In this document: in pieces, positions 16,182-24,670 of the stretch
How positions within the stretch are numbered: the first letter of the stretch is position 1
Layout: every line of letters starts with the position of its first letter
Origin: Stenotrophomonas maltophilia
Lineage (GTDB): Bacteria; Pseudomonadota; Gammaproteobacteria; Xanthomonadales; Xanthomonadaceae
NCBI GenBank assembly: GCA_009912235.1
Contig: WNDS01000002.1
Span: 496,001 to 560,000 of the forward strand
Length of the DNA: 64,000 nucleotides
Direction of reading: 5' to 3'
The notes under the pieces: model-generated
Told to the model about the DNA's origin: nothing
Seen by the model: the letters and a program-made list of their open reading frames with translations, nothing else
Databases searched by the model: none
Translations under genes and position numbers: made by a program

Positions 16182-16256
16182 GGCCGGTGCTGGCCGCGGC
16201 GGCACTGCCGCCGCGGCCCAAACCCTCCCACTCAATATCACCGGCGCCCGCGTTGC

Positions 16257-17138
16257 TCAGCGGTCCAGCCGCACCCGCACGCTGCCCGAATGGGACTGGA
16301 TGCGGATGTCGCCATCACCGCCGGCAAGGCGCGTGTCCAAGCGGCTGCCTGGGCCATAGCGCGGCCGCTCGACGCTGCCGGCATCACTGTCGATCGAACC
16401 ACTGAAGCTGTTCACCGACAACTGCGCAGAGACCGTGCGCGGCAGCCGCAGCAGTACCGAGGCACTGACCGACTGCGCGCTGATGCGCCCACCCGGTGCC
16501 AGCGCGCCGGCCGACACGTCGATGTTGCCGGACACCGTCTCCACCGCCAGCCGCTGGACACGGCCGGTTTCCACCTCGACCCGGCCCGATACCGTCTGCG
16601 TGTTGACCTCCCCGCTCAGGCCACCAGCGGCCTGGATGCGGCCACTGACCGTGCGTGCTTCCAGCCGCGGCGTCTGCAGGTTGGCCTGGATGCTGCCGCT
16701 GACCGTGTTGAGCGTTCCCTCGCCACTGCGGCCGGAGGCATACAGCTCGCCACTGACCGTGTTGGCCTGCAGGCGGCGCAGGTCGATGCCGCTGATATCC
16801 ATGTTGGCGCTGACCGTGGTCAGCTGCACTTCCATCGCCCGCGGCACGTTGAGGGTGAGCGTGGCACCGCCGCTGTTGCTGCGCTGCGGGTATTCAACTT
16901 CCCAGCGGACGCGGTTCGCGCTTTTTTCGCGGCGCAGCTCCAGGCCGTCGGCCAGGGTGCCGGTCAGCTGCACATCATTGCGGTCCCAGCCGCGCACGCT
17001 CACCTTGCCGGCGATGTTGCTCAGCTCGATGCGGCCACCGGCGGCCAACGTCACGCGCTCGTCCACGCGGGTATCAGCCCAGGCCAGCGACGGTGCAAGC
17101 AGTGCGGCGGCCATGCACAGGGAATGGATCATTCGCAT
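16257..17138 (-). CDS. DUF4097 family secreted beta-helical protein
   Basis: 293 residues with a signal peptide (MRMIHSLCMAAALLAPSLAWA). The rest is a run of short repeating beta strands such as LTTVSANMDISGIDL, NTVSGELYASG, RTVSGRIQAAG and QTVSGRVEVETG, the TVSG-type repeats of DUF4097 adhesin-like proteins. It is the last gene of a three-gene unit with an anti-sigma-like protein and an ECF sigma factor, so it may be an envelope protein under that sigma factor's control. Confidence 0.88.
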   Translation of the reverse strand: MRMIHSLCMAAALLAPSLAWADTRVDERVTLAAGGRIELSNIAGKVSVRGWDRNDVQLTGTLADGLELRREKSANRVRWEVEYPQRSNSGGATLTLNVPRAMEVQLTTVSANMDISGIDLRRLQANTVSGELYASGRSGEGTLNTVSGSIQANLQTPRLEARTVSGRIQAAGGLSGEVNTQTVSGRVEVETGRVQRLAVETVSGNIDVSAGALAPGGRISAQSVSASVLLRLPRTVSAQLSVNSFSGSIDSDAGSVERPRYGPGSRLDTRLAGGDGDIRIQSHSGSVRVRLDR

Positions 17139-17149
17139 CAGGGCTCTCC

Positions 17150-17692
17150 TCAGGTAGCCATGCCGGCAGCGGACTGCGCGGCCTGGCGGGTCAGTTCAAG
17201 ACGCAGCGCATAGGTGCGCTGCAGTTGTTCAAGCAGCAACCGCGACCGCGGGTCCTGCGCCAGCGCGGCACGGATCTGCCGCGCGCTGTGGTCCAGTTCG
17301 GCCAGCGCCGGCTGCCACTCGCCGGTATCGGCGTCGGTGGGCAGCGAGGCGGCCACCGCCTGCTGGTACTGGTCGGTCATGGCATCGGCCTGTGCCTGCA
17401 TCAGCGTCGGCGCCGCCGGGGCAGCGGCCTCGTGCCGCGTCAGCGGCGACACCCAGTACAGGGCCAGGCTGGCCGCCAGCGCTGTACCCAATGGCCAGCC
17501 CCAGCGCGAACGCGGGCGGCGCGGCAGGGCTACCACCGTGGCCGGTGCCTGCGTCTCAGGCGTCGGCAGTTCGCGCGGTGGCAGGCGCATCGCCAGCCGC
17601 TCCCAGCTGCCCTCGGGCAGCGAGCGCTCATCTGGCAGGGCACGCAGGCGGGCCTGCAGTTCGGGGTCGAAATCGGATTCAGGGGTGTTCAT
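17150..17692 (-). CDS. Putative anti-sigma factor, single membrane helix
   Basis: 180 residues: an acidic cytosolic N-terminus, one membrane segment (GWPLGTALAASLALYWVSPL, about residues 85-104) and a periplasmic helical domain. This architecture, and a four-base overlap (ATGA) with the sigma factor gene, is that of an anti-sigma factor. No clear ZAS zinc motif (HxxxCxxC) is present, so it belongs to another anti-sigma class or is only a partner protein. Confidence 0.7.
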   Translation of the reverse strand: MNTPESDFDPELQARLRALPDERSLPEGSWERLAMRLPPRELPTPETQAPATVVALPRRPRSRWGWPLGTALAASLALYWVSPLTRHEAAAPAAPTLMQAQADAMTDQYQQAVAASLPTDADTGEWQPALAELDHSARQIRAALAQDPRSRLLLEQLQRTYALRLELTRQAAQSAAGMAT

Positions 17693-18270
17693 GCGGTATC
17701 TCCCAACCGTTCCCGCAGCAGGCCGCGGGCGCGATGAAGCTGAGCCTTGGAACTGCCGACGGCCATCTGCAGTTGTTCGGCGATTTCCTGGTGTTTCCAG
17801 CCTTCTATATCGTGCAGCACGAGCACGGCGCGTGCACGGGGTGGCAGCGTGGCCAGCGCGCGTTCCAGATCGCGGCGGGTACCGGCGCAGCTGTCATGCA
17901 CCGCCAGTTCCGGCAGCGAACCATCGGCATCGTCCAGGCTGTCATGGTCGTTGCCGCCGGCACGGCCGCGCAGTTCCATCAGCGCGGCATTGACGCCCAG
18001 CCGGTGCAGCCAGGTGCCGATGTTGCTTACAAAGCGGAACCCCGGCAGTGCCTTCCAGGCCTGCAGGAAGGCTTCCTGCAGGGCATCTTCGGCACGTGCC
18101 TGCTGGCCGCCACACAGCCGCCAGAGCACGGCGTACACCCGTGGGGCGTGCCGCCGGTACAGCAGTTCATAGGCCGACATGTCACCGCCGGCCGCCGCCC
18201 GCACCAGGGCGGGTTCATCGGCGGCGGCATCATTGGCGGCGGTCGGCGCGGGCACGGTGGTGTCGAGCAT
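17689..18270 (-). CDS. ECF-family RNA polymerase sigma factor
   Basis: 193 residues. Region 2: AYELLYRRHAPRVYAVLWRL through DALQEAFLQAWKALPGFR. Region 4: LPPRARAVLVLHDIEGWKHQEIAEQL with its helix-turn-helix and KAQLHRARGLL. The ATG at 18270 is preceded by AAGGG. It is followed by an overlapping anti-sigma-like gene and a DUF4097 gene, the usual order for this class. An inverted repeat with TTTAA centres lies just upstream. Confidence 0.9.
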   Translation of the reverse strand: MLDTTVPAPTAANDAAADEPALVRAAAGGDMSAYELLYRRHAPRVYAVLWRLCGGQQARAEDALQEAFLQAWKALPGFRFVSNIGTWLHRLGVNAALMELRGRAGGNDHDSLDDADGSLPELAVHDSCAGTRRDLERALATLPPRARAVLVLHDIEGWKHQEIAEQLQMAVGSSKAQLHRARGLLRERLGDTA

Positions 18271-18293
18271 ATCCCTTCGATGCGGGGGGCTTC

Positions 18294-18408
18294 GAAAAGG
18301 TTTAAGCGGCGTGGCGAAATTGTTTCCGGCATTGCCCGGCACGGCACGACGGGGCCCGGTTCCCGGCCAGCCCGGTACGGGGGAACGAAGCGTTTAAACC
18401 TTTCCGAG
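18294..18408. promoter_or_regulatory. Spaced inverted repeat upstream of the ECF sigma gene
   Basis: GAAAAGGTTTAAGCG at 18294-18308 and the inverted copy CGTTTAAACCTTTCCGAG at 18391-18408 face each other across ~80 bp, between the divergent sigma gene and a small plus-strand frame. They could be paired ECF promoter elements or a regulator site. The role is inferred from position only. Confidence 0.35.
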
Positions 18409-18464
18409 CCCCGGGGCATCCAACCCCGTGTCCATGCATGGCCGTTCGTGGCCGGGAGTGTTCC

Positions 18465-18647
18465 ATGTCCAGTACCGCCTGCGCCGCCGCCCTTGCCATC
18501 GCAGCCTGCGCCCTGCTGCAGGGGTTCAACCTGTCGCTGCACGTACAGGCCGAGGTTGGCCGTGCCTGCCTGCAGCAACGCGAGCAGCAGGTGGCCTGCG
18601 TGGCGTGGCCGGTCACACCGGTCGGATCACTGCGGCGCGCCGGGTAA
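18465..18647 (+). CDS. Possible small secreted or membrane protein, 60 residues
   Basis: MSSTACAAALAIAACALLQGF is a plausible signal peptide or membrane helix, followed by a short Cys-containing tail (ACLQQREQQVACVAW). GGGAG precedes the ATG. I do not recognise a family. It sits between the ECF sigma gene and the MscS gene. It could be spurious in such GC-rich sequence. Confidence 0.45.
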   Translation: MSSTACAAALAIAACALLQGFNLSLHVQAEVGRACLQQREQQVACVAWPVTPVGSLRRAG

Positions 18648-18686
18648 CATCGGGGTCTGTTTCCGCTACCCGTTGTCGTTGCCCGC

Positions 18687-19277
18687 ATGACGCTGTCGAT
18701 CAAGGACCACCTGCCCGGCTGGACCCACCCCTGGCTGCACCAGGCCGAAGTTGCCCTGTCCATCCTGCTGGTACTGCTGGCGGCGTGGCTGCTGCGGTTC
18801 ATCGCGCAGCGGCTGATCCAGCGCTTCTCGCAGCACTACACGCTGCCGCCGGAAATGGCGATGGGCACGCGCCGGGTCATCGCATCGATCATCAACATCA
18901 GCGCGCTGATGTGCATCCTGGCATTCCTGGGCGCTTCGCCGCAGGTCCTGTGGACGGCATTCACCGGCTTTGCCGCGGTCGGTGCCGTCGCGTTCTTCGC
19001 GGCATGGAGCGTGCTGTCCAACATCTTCTGCACGCTGCTGATCTTCACCACGCGGCCGTTCCGCCTGCACGACTACATCGAGGTGCTGGAGAACGGCGAG
19101 AAGCCGGGGCTGAAGGGCCGGGTGATCGACATCAACCTGATCTACACCACGCTGCAGGAAAGCGGTGACCACGAGGGTACCGTGCTGCAGCTGCCGAACA
19201 ACCTGTTCTTCCAGCGCACCGTGCGCCGCTGGCGCGATCCGTCGCAGGCCCCGGGTGGCATCCAGGGCGACGGCTGA
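18687..19277 (+). CDS. MscS-family mechanosensitive ion channel, short form
   Basis: 196 residues. One or two N-terminal membrane helices (VALSILLVLLAAWLLRFI; RRVIASIINISALMCILAFL), then the pore-lining TM3-like segment AFTGFAAVGAVAFFAAWSVLSNIF and the start of the cytosolic beta domain (TRPFRLHDYIEV, LPNNLFFQ). Shorter than E. coli MscS (286) and lacking the C-terminal vestibule. It would act in the inner membrane as an osmotic safety valve, if functional. Confidence 0.87.
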   Translation: MTLSIKDHLPGWTHPWLHQAEVALSILLVLLAAWLLRFIAQRLIQRFSQHYTLPPEMAMGTRRVIASIINISALMCILAFLGASPQVLWTAFTGFAAVGAVAFFAAWSVLSNIFCTLLIFTTRPFRLHDYIEVLENGEKPGLKGRVIDINLIYTTLQESGDHEGTVLQLPNNLFFQRTVRRWRDPSQAPGGIQGDG

Positions 19278-19336
19278 GGGGTGTTGGCCGGCAGGGCTGC
19301 GCCCTGCACCCGCAGAAGCCCGGAGCCGGAGCCGAA

Positions 19337-19380
19337 GCAACAGCAACAGCAACCGCAACGGCAACGGCAACGGCAACGGC
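19337..19380. repeat. GCAACG/GCAACA hexanucleotide array
   Basis: About seven tandem hexamers, beginning as GCAACA and ending as GCAACG, immediately before Y element D. Confidence 0.75.
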
Positions 19381-19399
19381 GTGCATTCCGTGGGATGAC

Positions 19400-19498
19400 G
19401 GGGCGGGTCCGGTAGAGGGGGACGCCGTAAACCCGTCCATGGGGGCTTGGTCGCGCCATTCATGGCGCTCACACCCCCTCAACCGGACCCACTCCGCC
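19400..19498. repeat. Y-shaped palindromic element, copy D
   Basis: Arms pair over GGGTCCGGTAGAGGGGG (left, within 19400-19421) and its near-complement at 19474-19490 (16 of 17), with the flanks partly extending. Interior: ACGCCGTAAACCCGTCCATG and a CGCGCCATTCATGGCGC hairpin. Confidence 0.8.
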
Positions 19499-19546
19499 TT
19501 CGACAGTTTTCCTCGAGCTGTTGGACATGCCGATGGGGTTGCTCTT

Positions 19547-19587
19547 GGGGTCAGATCCGTTTTCCTTCGGAAAACGGATCTGACCCC
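19547..19587. repeat. GGGGTCAGATCC hairpin repeat, copy 1
   Basis: Stem GGGGTCAGATCCGTTTTCC with perfect complement around a short loop (TTCCTTCGGAA centre, UUCG-type tetraloop). Identical to the copy at 62643 and one base different in the loop from that at 45795. Confidence 0.88.
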
Positions 19588-19616
19588 ATTTGGTGTATCG
19601 ATATCTGAGAGATTTC

Positions 19617-19639
19617 ATCCACGCATGGCGTGGATCTAC
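19617..19639 (-). repeat. SMAG palindrome
   Basis: ATCCACGCATGGCGTGGAT followed by CTAC, so GTAG-headed on the minus strand; identical to the middle unit at 1087-1109 and to the inverted copy at 45745-45767. Confidence 0.85.
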
Positions 19640-19662
19640 AAAAGCCGCGTGAACCTTTCAGA

Positions 19663-19766
19663 GGTGGGGCGGTGTGGGTTGGCAGGACCGCAGGCGCCAT
19701 GGATGGCGCCTACGAGCCCCCATGGACGGGTTTACGGCGTGTCCTACCAACCCACACCGCCCCGCC
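19663..19766. repeat. Y-shaped palindromic element, copy E
   Basis: Arms 19666-19688 and 19741-19763 match at 22 of 23 positions and extend outward through a T.G wobble. Interior hairpins GGCGCCATGGATGGCGCC and CCCCCATGG. Confidence 0.85.
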
Positions 19767-19855
19767 ATCCAACGGAATGCCGCTCTTGCTGTTGCCTTTG
19801 ACGTCGCTCTGGCTTGAAGCAGGTGCAGGGCGCAGCTCTGCAATAACCCCCGCCC

Positions 19856-20122
19856 TCACCTCAGCTGGCTATCCTTGCTGCCGCGCCGGTTATAGCCGCT
19901 CTGCGCCTGCGCGTCGTCATCGTGGGCCTGCTGGCACGCCACGCACAGCCGCACCCCGGGCACGGCCTGGCGCCGCGCCAACGGAATCGGCGCATCGCAT
20001 TCTTCACAGTGTTCCAGCCCCGGCCCGTCGCGCAGCTGGCGCCGGGCACGGGCGATGGCGTCGTCAACGGTGGCGTCGATCTGGTCCTGGACCGCGCCGT
20101 CTCCCGCCCAACCAGTGGCCAT
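19856..20122 (-). CDS. DksA/TraR-type C4 zinc-finger protein, small
   Basis: 88 residues. The C-terminal zinc finger CEECDAPIPLARRQAVPGVRLCVACQ has the four Cys of the DksA/TraR family. The N-terminal helix (DQIDATVDDAIARARRQL) is short, as in TraR/YbiI-type proteins rather than full DksA. Members bind the RNA polymerase secondary channel and modulate transcription initiation; for this protein that is inferred from family. Confidence 0.88.
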   Translation of the reverse strand: MATGWAGDGAVQDQIDATVDDAIARARRQLRDGPGLEHCEECDAPIPLARRQAVPGVRLCVACQQAHDDDAQAQSGYNRRGSKDSQLR

Positions 20123-20232
20123 GGCAGTGCTCCGCAGGGTGTGTCACCTGATATGGGGACAGTACCCGCGCACCCCAGCGCCGTCACCGGGCGCCGGCTG
20201 AACGGCTCAGGCCCGCGCGGCGGGCCGCGGCC

Positions 20233-20790
20233 TTACCAGACCAGGTCGTCCGGCACCTGGAACTGCGCGTAGTAGGCATCGTCCTCGGCATTGCCGGTGG
20301 AGATCTCCGCGCTGGAACCCGGCGTGCCGTGGTCGACGATGATCGCCTCCGGCGCGCGTTCACGCACCTTTTCCGCCGCCGCACGCGACAGCAGCGCATA
20401 ACCCTCGCCCTGCGCCACGATGACCAGCACGCCCACCGACAGCGCCTTGCGCAGCTTGGGGTCGATCAACAGCGTGCGGATCGCCGCGCCATCGCTGAAA
20501 CGGTATTCATCCTCGCCCATGTGGGCCACCGCATGCGCGCTGATGATCTGCCGCGCCTGGGCCTTGTGCTCGGCCTGGCGCGCCTGCGCATTGCGCTCGG
20601 CGGCCAGCGCGCGGTCACGTTCGGCCTTTTCGGCGCGGGCGCGCTCGGCCTCGCGCTGGACCTCGGCCGACGCGGGCTCGGCCTTGCCCTGGCGCGCCTT
20701 GGCCTGCTCGCGCGCGGCGGCGCTGGCCTGCGACTTCTTGGCCAACCCGGCCTTGAGCAATTGTTCCTGCAGCGCGTTCGGCTTTGCCAT
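20233..20790 (-). CDS. DUF2058 family protein (YaiL-like)
   Basis: 185 residues. The N-terminus MAKPNALQEQLLKAGLAKKSQA, a long charged coiled-coil rich in Arg, Glu and Ala (residues 20-90), and the C-terminal globular part AHMGEDEYRFSDGAAIRTLLID and VPDDLVW are characteristic of DUF2058. A nucleoprotein or polysome-associated role has been reported for E. coli YaiL. The ATG at 20790 is at the conserved start; a second ATG 15 bases upstream is possible. Confidence 0.87.
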   Translation of the reverse strand: MAKPNALQEQLLKAGLAKKSQASAAAREQAKARQGKAEPASAEVQREAERARAEKAERDRALAAERNAQARQAEHKAQARQIISAHAVAHMGEDEYRFSDGAAIRTLLIDPKLRKALSVGVLVIVAQGEGYALLSRAAAEKVRERAPEAIIVDHGTPGSSAEISTGNAEDDAYYAQFQVPDDLVW

Positions 20791-20835
20791 GGTCCTGCTT
20801 GCCACATGTCGTATCGTAGGACCCCCATTCTAGCG

Positions 20836-21354
20836 ATGCCCTTCCCTGGTTGCATGGCGGTCCTGAAATACCTCACCGGCTACCCCGAGCCACTGCTCGC
20901 CCAGGTCAGCGAACTGCTGGCGCAGGGCCGGCTTGGCCCCTGGCTGCAGCAGCGCTACCCCGAACCCCACGAGGTGCGCAGCGACCGGCAGCTGTACGAC
21001 TACACCCAGCAGCTGAAGGACCGCTACCTGCGCAAGTCGGTGCCGCTGAACAAGGTCTGCTACGACAACACGCTGGAAGTGATCAAGCACGCGCTGGGCA
21101 CCCATACCGCCATTTCGCGCGTGCACGGCAGCCGCCTGAAGGCCAGCCGCGAGATCCGCATCGCCACCGTGTTCCGCCAGGCGCCGGCGGCCTTCCTGCG
21201 CATGATCGTGGTGCATGAACTGGCGCACCTGAAGGAAGCCGAGCACAACAAGGCCTTCTACCAGCTGTGCCAGCACATGGAGCCGGATTACCTGCAGCTG
21301 GAGTTCGATGCGCGCCTGTACCTGACCGAGCTGGCCAACCGCGGCCAGCGCTGA
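20836..21354 (+). CDS. YgjP-like zinc metallopeptidase-domain protein
   Basis: 172 residues. The zinc signature VVHELAHLKEAEHNKAF holds HExxH and the third His, as in the YgjP/SprT-like M48-related family. The upstream block HEVRSDRQLYDYTQQLKDRY and the C-terminal LEFDARLYLTELAN are family-typical. Cytosolic, with no signal peptide. ATG 20836 or 20854 may be the start. Divergent from the DUF2058 gene. Confidence 0.87.
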   Translation: MPFPGCMAVLKYLTGYPEPLLAQVSELLAQGRLGPWLQQRYPEPHEVRSDRQLYDYTQQLKDRYLRKSVPLNKVCYDNTLEVIKHALGTHTAISRVHGSRLKASREIRIATVFRQAPAAFLRMIVVHELAHLKEAEHNKAFYQLCQHMEPDYLQLEFDARLYLTELANRGQR

Positions 21355-21409
21355 ACCGGCGCAGCGGCTACACTGCGCGCCCCCCGCCCTGCCCAGCCCA
21401 AGCCCGCCC

Positions 21410-22108
21410 ATGGAACCGATCCGCCTCGACAAACGCCTGTCCGCCCAGCTCGGCATTCCGCGCGGTGAAGCCCGGCGTTACATCGAAGGCGGCTGGGTCA
21501 GCGTGAACGGTGAGGTGGTCGAGCAGCCGCAGCGGCCGGTTGACGAGCAGGACGTGGTGACCGTGGCCGAGCAGGCCGAGGACAGCAAGGCCGAGCGGGT
21601 CAGCATGCTGCTGCACAAGCCGGCCGGGGTTGCCGCCGAAACGCTGTGCGCGCTGGTCAGCAGCGCCACCCGCAGCCCGCTGGACGCCAGTACGATCCGC
21701 CCGCTGCAGCGGCATTTCCATGGCCTGCAGCTGGCCTCCTCGCTGCCGGTCGCCGACAGCGAGCTGGTGGTGGTCAGCCAGGACCCGGCCACGCTGGCCC
21801 ACCTGCAGCGCAACCTGGGCCGCACCGAACAGGAATACCTGGTGGATGTGGCCAACGGCGGGCCCGAGCGCGGGCCGTGGCTGATGGCACGCCTGCAGCA
21901 GGAAGCCGGGGGCTCCAAGGTCAGCTGGCAGAGCGAGCTGCGCCTGCGCTTCGCCGGCGAGGGCCTGACCGCCAAGGGTCTGCGTGTTGCCGTTGCAACG
22001 GCCGGCCTGCAGGTACAGGCGGTGCGCCGCCTGCGCATCGGCCGCGTTGCACTGGGCCCGCTGACGCCGGGCCAGTGGCGCTATCTGGGCAGCGACGAGC
22101 GCTTCTGA
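21410..22108 (+). CDS. S4-domain protein related to RsuA-type pseudouridine synthases, catalytic motif missing
   Basis: 232 residues. The N-terminal S4 RNA-binding domain is clear (MEPIRLDKRLSAQLGI to VSVNGEVV). The rest aligns in outline with RsuA/RluF (MLLHKPAGV; EQEYLVDV; LRVAVATAGLQVQAVRRLRIGRVALG), but where active enzymes have GRLDxxTxGLLL this protein has SLPVADSELVVVSQD, so the catalytic Asp is not visible. It probably binds RNA without modifying it, or uses a shifted active site. Confidence 0.8.
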   Translation: MEPIRLDKRLSAQLGIPRGEARRYIEGGWVSVNGEVVEQPQRPVDEQDVVTVAEQAEDSKAERVSMLLHKPAGVAAETLCALVSSATRSPLDASTIRPLQRHFHGLQLASSLPVADSELVVVSQDPATLAHLQRNLGRTEQEYLVDVANGGPERGPWLMARLQQEAGGSKVSWQSELRLRFAGEGLTAKGLRVAVATAGLQVQAVRRLRIGRVALGPLTPGQWRYLGSDERF

Positions 22109-22126
22109 GCCGCCGCCCCGCGCAGG

Positions 22127-23218
22127 CTACGGCAGCGCCGCAGCGCCGGCCGGCGCATCGTGTTCGGCAAGGGTTTCCACGCTGCGCCCGTGCAGCCGGC
22201 GCCAGCTCCAGTGCAGCGCATGCAGCGGCACGCCGGGCAACTGTTCCAGCACCGCCAGCATCTGACCCTGGGTAGCCCGCCCGTGCCGGCACAGCAAGCT
22301 GGCGGCCGCCGCCGCGCAGCCGAACTGCAGGCTGTCGGCCAGCGCCCCGCGTGCATGCGCATGCAGCACCGGCTGCACCGGGCCGGGCAGCTCCCAGGCT
22401 GCCGCCACGCGCTGCGCCACCGGCAGTGACCACTGCTGCAGCAGCCGCAGCACCATGGCCGGCGCCATGTCCTGGCCACGCGGCCGCGCCAGCTGGCAGA
22501 GCTGGCGCATCACCAGCGCCGTGCCCAGGCCCTAGGTCAGCCCCAGCCACTGCGCGGCGAAGGCGTCGCCGCCACTGACCGCGCGGGCGTGATCGGCCGC
22601 CGCACGCGAGGCCAGCAGCGCGTGTTCCCAGACAATGGCGCTGAACTGCGGGAACTGCGCGCAGTCCACCTTCATGACCGGCTGCACCAGCACCGCGCTG
22701 ATGATCTGCCGCACGCCCTCGGTCCCCACCAGCGTGACCGCGCGCTGCAGGCTCTCCACCGGCCGCTCGTTCACCTTGAAGGCCGGGCTGTTGGCGATGC
22801 GCAGCAGGTTGCCGGTCAGCACCGGGTCCTGGCCGATGATGGTCGCCATCACCCGCGCCGAACCGGCATCGTCGTTGACGGTCTGGATCAGCTGCGGCAG
22901 CAGCTGCGGGCGCCGCGGCAGGTGCCGGCTGGCCCAGTCCTGCGCCTGCAGCGCCTGCGCCACCTCGCGTTCCAGCTCGGCGCTGCCGGCAGGCTCGGGC
23001 TCGCTGGCCAGCCGTGGCGCCAGCGCCAGCGCGTGCAGGCCGAACTGCAGCTGGGCGTGCACCTGCGCCGTCGGCGGGCCGTCATCGGCCGGCGCAGCCG
23101 TTGTCGCGGCCTGCAGCGGTGGCTCCCGCGCCGGCACCGCGGCGGGGTACGCAGCCCGCCTGCCGTACAGCCACGCCCACAGCCGCGCCCAGCGCGATGT
23201 CGCTGCCTGCCCGCTCAT
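22127..23218 (-). pseudogene. HDOD-domain protein interrupted by an in-frame TAG
   Basis: The frame starts at ATG 23218 (MSGQAATSRWARLW) and encodes an HDOD signalling domain: LPRRPQLLPQLIQTVND, IIGQDPVLTGNLLRIANSPAF and SLQRAVTLVGTEGVRQIIS. A TAG at 22532-22534 (after QWLGLT) interrupts it, and the same frame resumes with GLGTALVMRQLCQLARP to a stop at 22127, so one nonsense base change splits a ~363-residue protein. It could be a true nonsense mutation, a base-call error, or an upstream product that still works alone. Confidence 0.75.
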
Positions 23219-23495
23219 CCCTGTCCGCCCTGCCGCTGCCGCCGTGTCGCCACTGCCACTGCCTGCACCTCGCCGTCCGGCCCTCCGCCGTGGTGGCTGC
23301 ATCGGCCGCGCCTTCATCTTCTTTAACCGTACGGGTGTGCCGGGCCATGGCCCGGCACACGCTGGTCGAATGGACTAGAATGGCGCCGCGCGACCCGTCC
23401 CGATTGCTGACGACGTCGCTTTTTTTGTTTTTGGACCCTACCGTTTGCTGGCACGTTCACCGTTGATCGCGGACGTTCATGCCATCGGAGACGCC

Positions 23496-24593
23496 ATGCT
23501 TTTTGAAACCCTCGCCAGCACCGGCCATGAGCAAGTGGTGTTCTGCCACAACCACGACGCCGGCCTGCGCGCCATCATCGCCATCCACAACACCGCCCTG
23601 GGCCCGGCCCTGGGCGGCGTGCGCATGCGCCCCTACGCCAGTACCGACGACGCGCTGGCCGACGTGCTGCGCCTGAGCCGGACGATGACCTACAAGAACG
23701 CCCTGGCCGGGCTGAATGTCGGCGGCGGCAAGGCCGTGATCATCGGCGACCCGAAGGCGGACAAGAGCGAGGTGCTGTTCCGCGCGTTCGGCCGCTATGT
23801 CGATTCGCTGGGCGGCCGTTACATCACCGCCGAGGACGTCGGCACCGACGTCAACGACATGGAAAACATCTACCTGGAAAGCCAGTACGTCACCGGCGTG
23901 CACCAGGTCCATGGTGGCTCGGGCGACCCGGCACCGTTCACCGCCTACGGGGCGCTGCAGGCGCTGATGGCCTCGATGCGGGTCAAGCTCGGCCACGAGG
24001 AAGTGGGCAAGATCAGCATCGCCGTGCAGGGTCTGGGCCACATCGGCATGGAACTGGTGAAGCTGCTGCGCGACCGCGGCGCCAAACTGTACGTGACCGA
24101 CCTGGACCTGGCGCTGGTCGACCGCGCGGTGACCGATTACGGCGCCGAGGCGGTCAAGCCCGACGAGATCCACGAAGTGAACGCCGACGTGTTCGCGCCG
24201 TGCGCGCTGGAAGGCGCGATCAACCTGCAGACGCTGCCGCGTTTGAAGTGCAGGATCATCTGCGGCACCGCCAACAACCAGCTGTCCAGCCTGGAAGTGG
24301 GCGATGAACTGCACGCGCGCGGCATCCTGTATGCGCCCGATTACGCGGTCAACGCCGGTGGCGTGATGAACGTGTCGCTGGAGATCGACGGCTACAACCG
24401 TGAGCGCGCCATGCGCCTGATCCGCAGCATCTACCACAACCTCACGCGCATCTTCGACCTGTCCCAGCGCGAGAACATCTCGCCGCAGCGCGCGGCCGAC
24501 CGCATTGCCGAAAGCCGCATCCTGTCCATCGGCAAGCTGAAGATGCCGCTGGGCCGCAGCACCCCGCGCCTGGGCAACCTGCGCGGCGGCTGA
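23496..24593 (+). CDS. Leucine/valine/phenylalanine dehydrogenase (Glu/Leu/Phe/Val family)
   Basis: 365 residues. NAD-dependent oxidative deamination of a branched-chain or aromatic amino acid in the cytoplasm. Motifs: GPALGGVRMRPY, the substrate-binding GLNVGGGKAVIIGDP with its Lys, TYKNALAGL, and the dinucleotide-binding GLGHIGMELVKLL. The size matches leucine dehydrogenases. ATG 23496 begins MLFETLASTGHEQVVFCHNHDAG, the usual family start. Which amino acid is preferred is not clear. Single gene with a terminator hairpin behind it. Confidence 0.9.
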   Translation: MLFETLASTGHEQVVFCHNHDAGLRAIIAIHNTALGPALGGVRMRPYASTDDALADVLRLSRTMTYKNALAGLNVGGGKAVIIGDPKADKSEVLFRAFGRYVDSLGGRYITAEDVGTDVNDMENIYLESQYVTGVHQVHGGSGDPAPFTAYGALQALMASMRVKLGHEEVGKISIAVQGLGHIGMELVKLLRDRGAKLYVTDLDLALVDRAVTDYGAEAVKPDEIHEVNADVFAPCALEGAINLQTLPRLKCRIICGTANNQLSSLEVGDELHARGILYAPDYAVNAGGVMNVSLEIDGYNRERAMRLIRSIYHNLTRIFDLSQRENISPQRAADRIAESRILSIGKLKMPLGRSTPRLGNLRGG

Positions 24594-24601
24594 AACGCGA
24601 A

Positions 24602-24622
24602 GGCCCGTGCCTGGCACGGGCC
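24602..24622. terminator. Hairpin between dehydrogenase and autotransporter genes
   Basis: GGCCCGTGC and GCACGGGCC form a 9-bp stem with a 3-base loop between two convergent genes, 8 bases after the dehydrogenase stop. T-run absent. Confidence 0.6.
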
Positions 24623-24670
24623 CGCACATCGAGGATGCTGCTCAGCCCGGTCCACGCACGGGCTGCCGCA

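Larger units (their letters stand above)
19278..19855. other. Composite repeat cassette, copy 1
   Basis: No gene in these 578 bases. In order: GCAGGGCTGCGCCCTGC hairpin (19291-19307), a hexamer array (19337-19380), Y element D, a spacer with TGTTGGACATGC, the GGGGTCAGATCC hairpin (19547-19587), a spacer with GATATCTGAGAGATTTCATC, a SMAG palindrome (19617-19639), Y element E, and a GCTTGAAGCAGGTGCAGGGC hairpin. The same order, inverted, is present at 45536-46075. Confidence 0.8.

Noticed and set aside
18302..18802. 166-codon minus-strand frame upstream of the ECF sigma gene
   Set aside because: No family resemblance, and it overlaps the promoter region and the MscS start.
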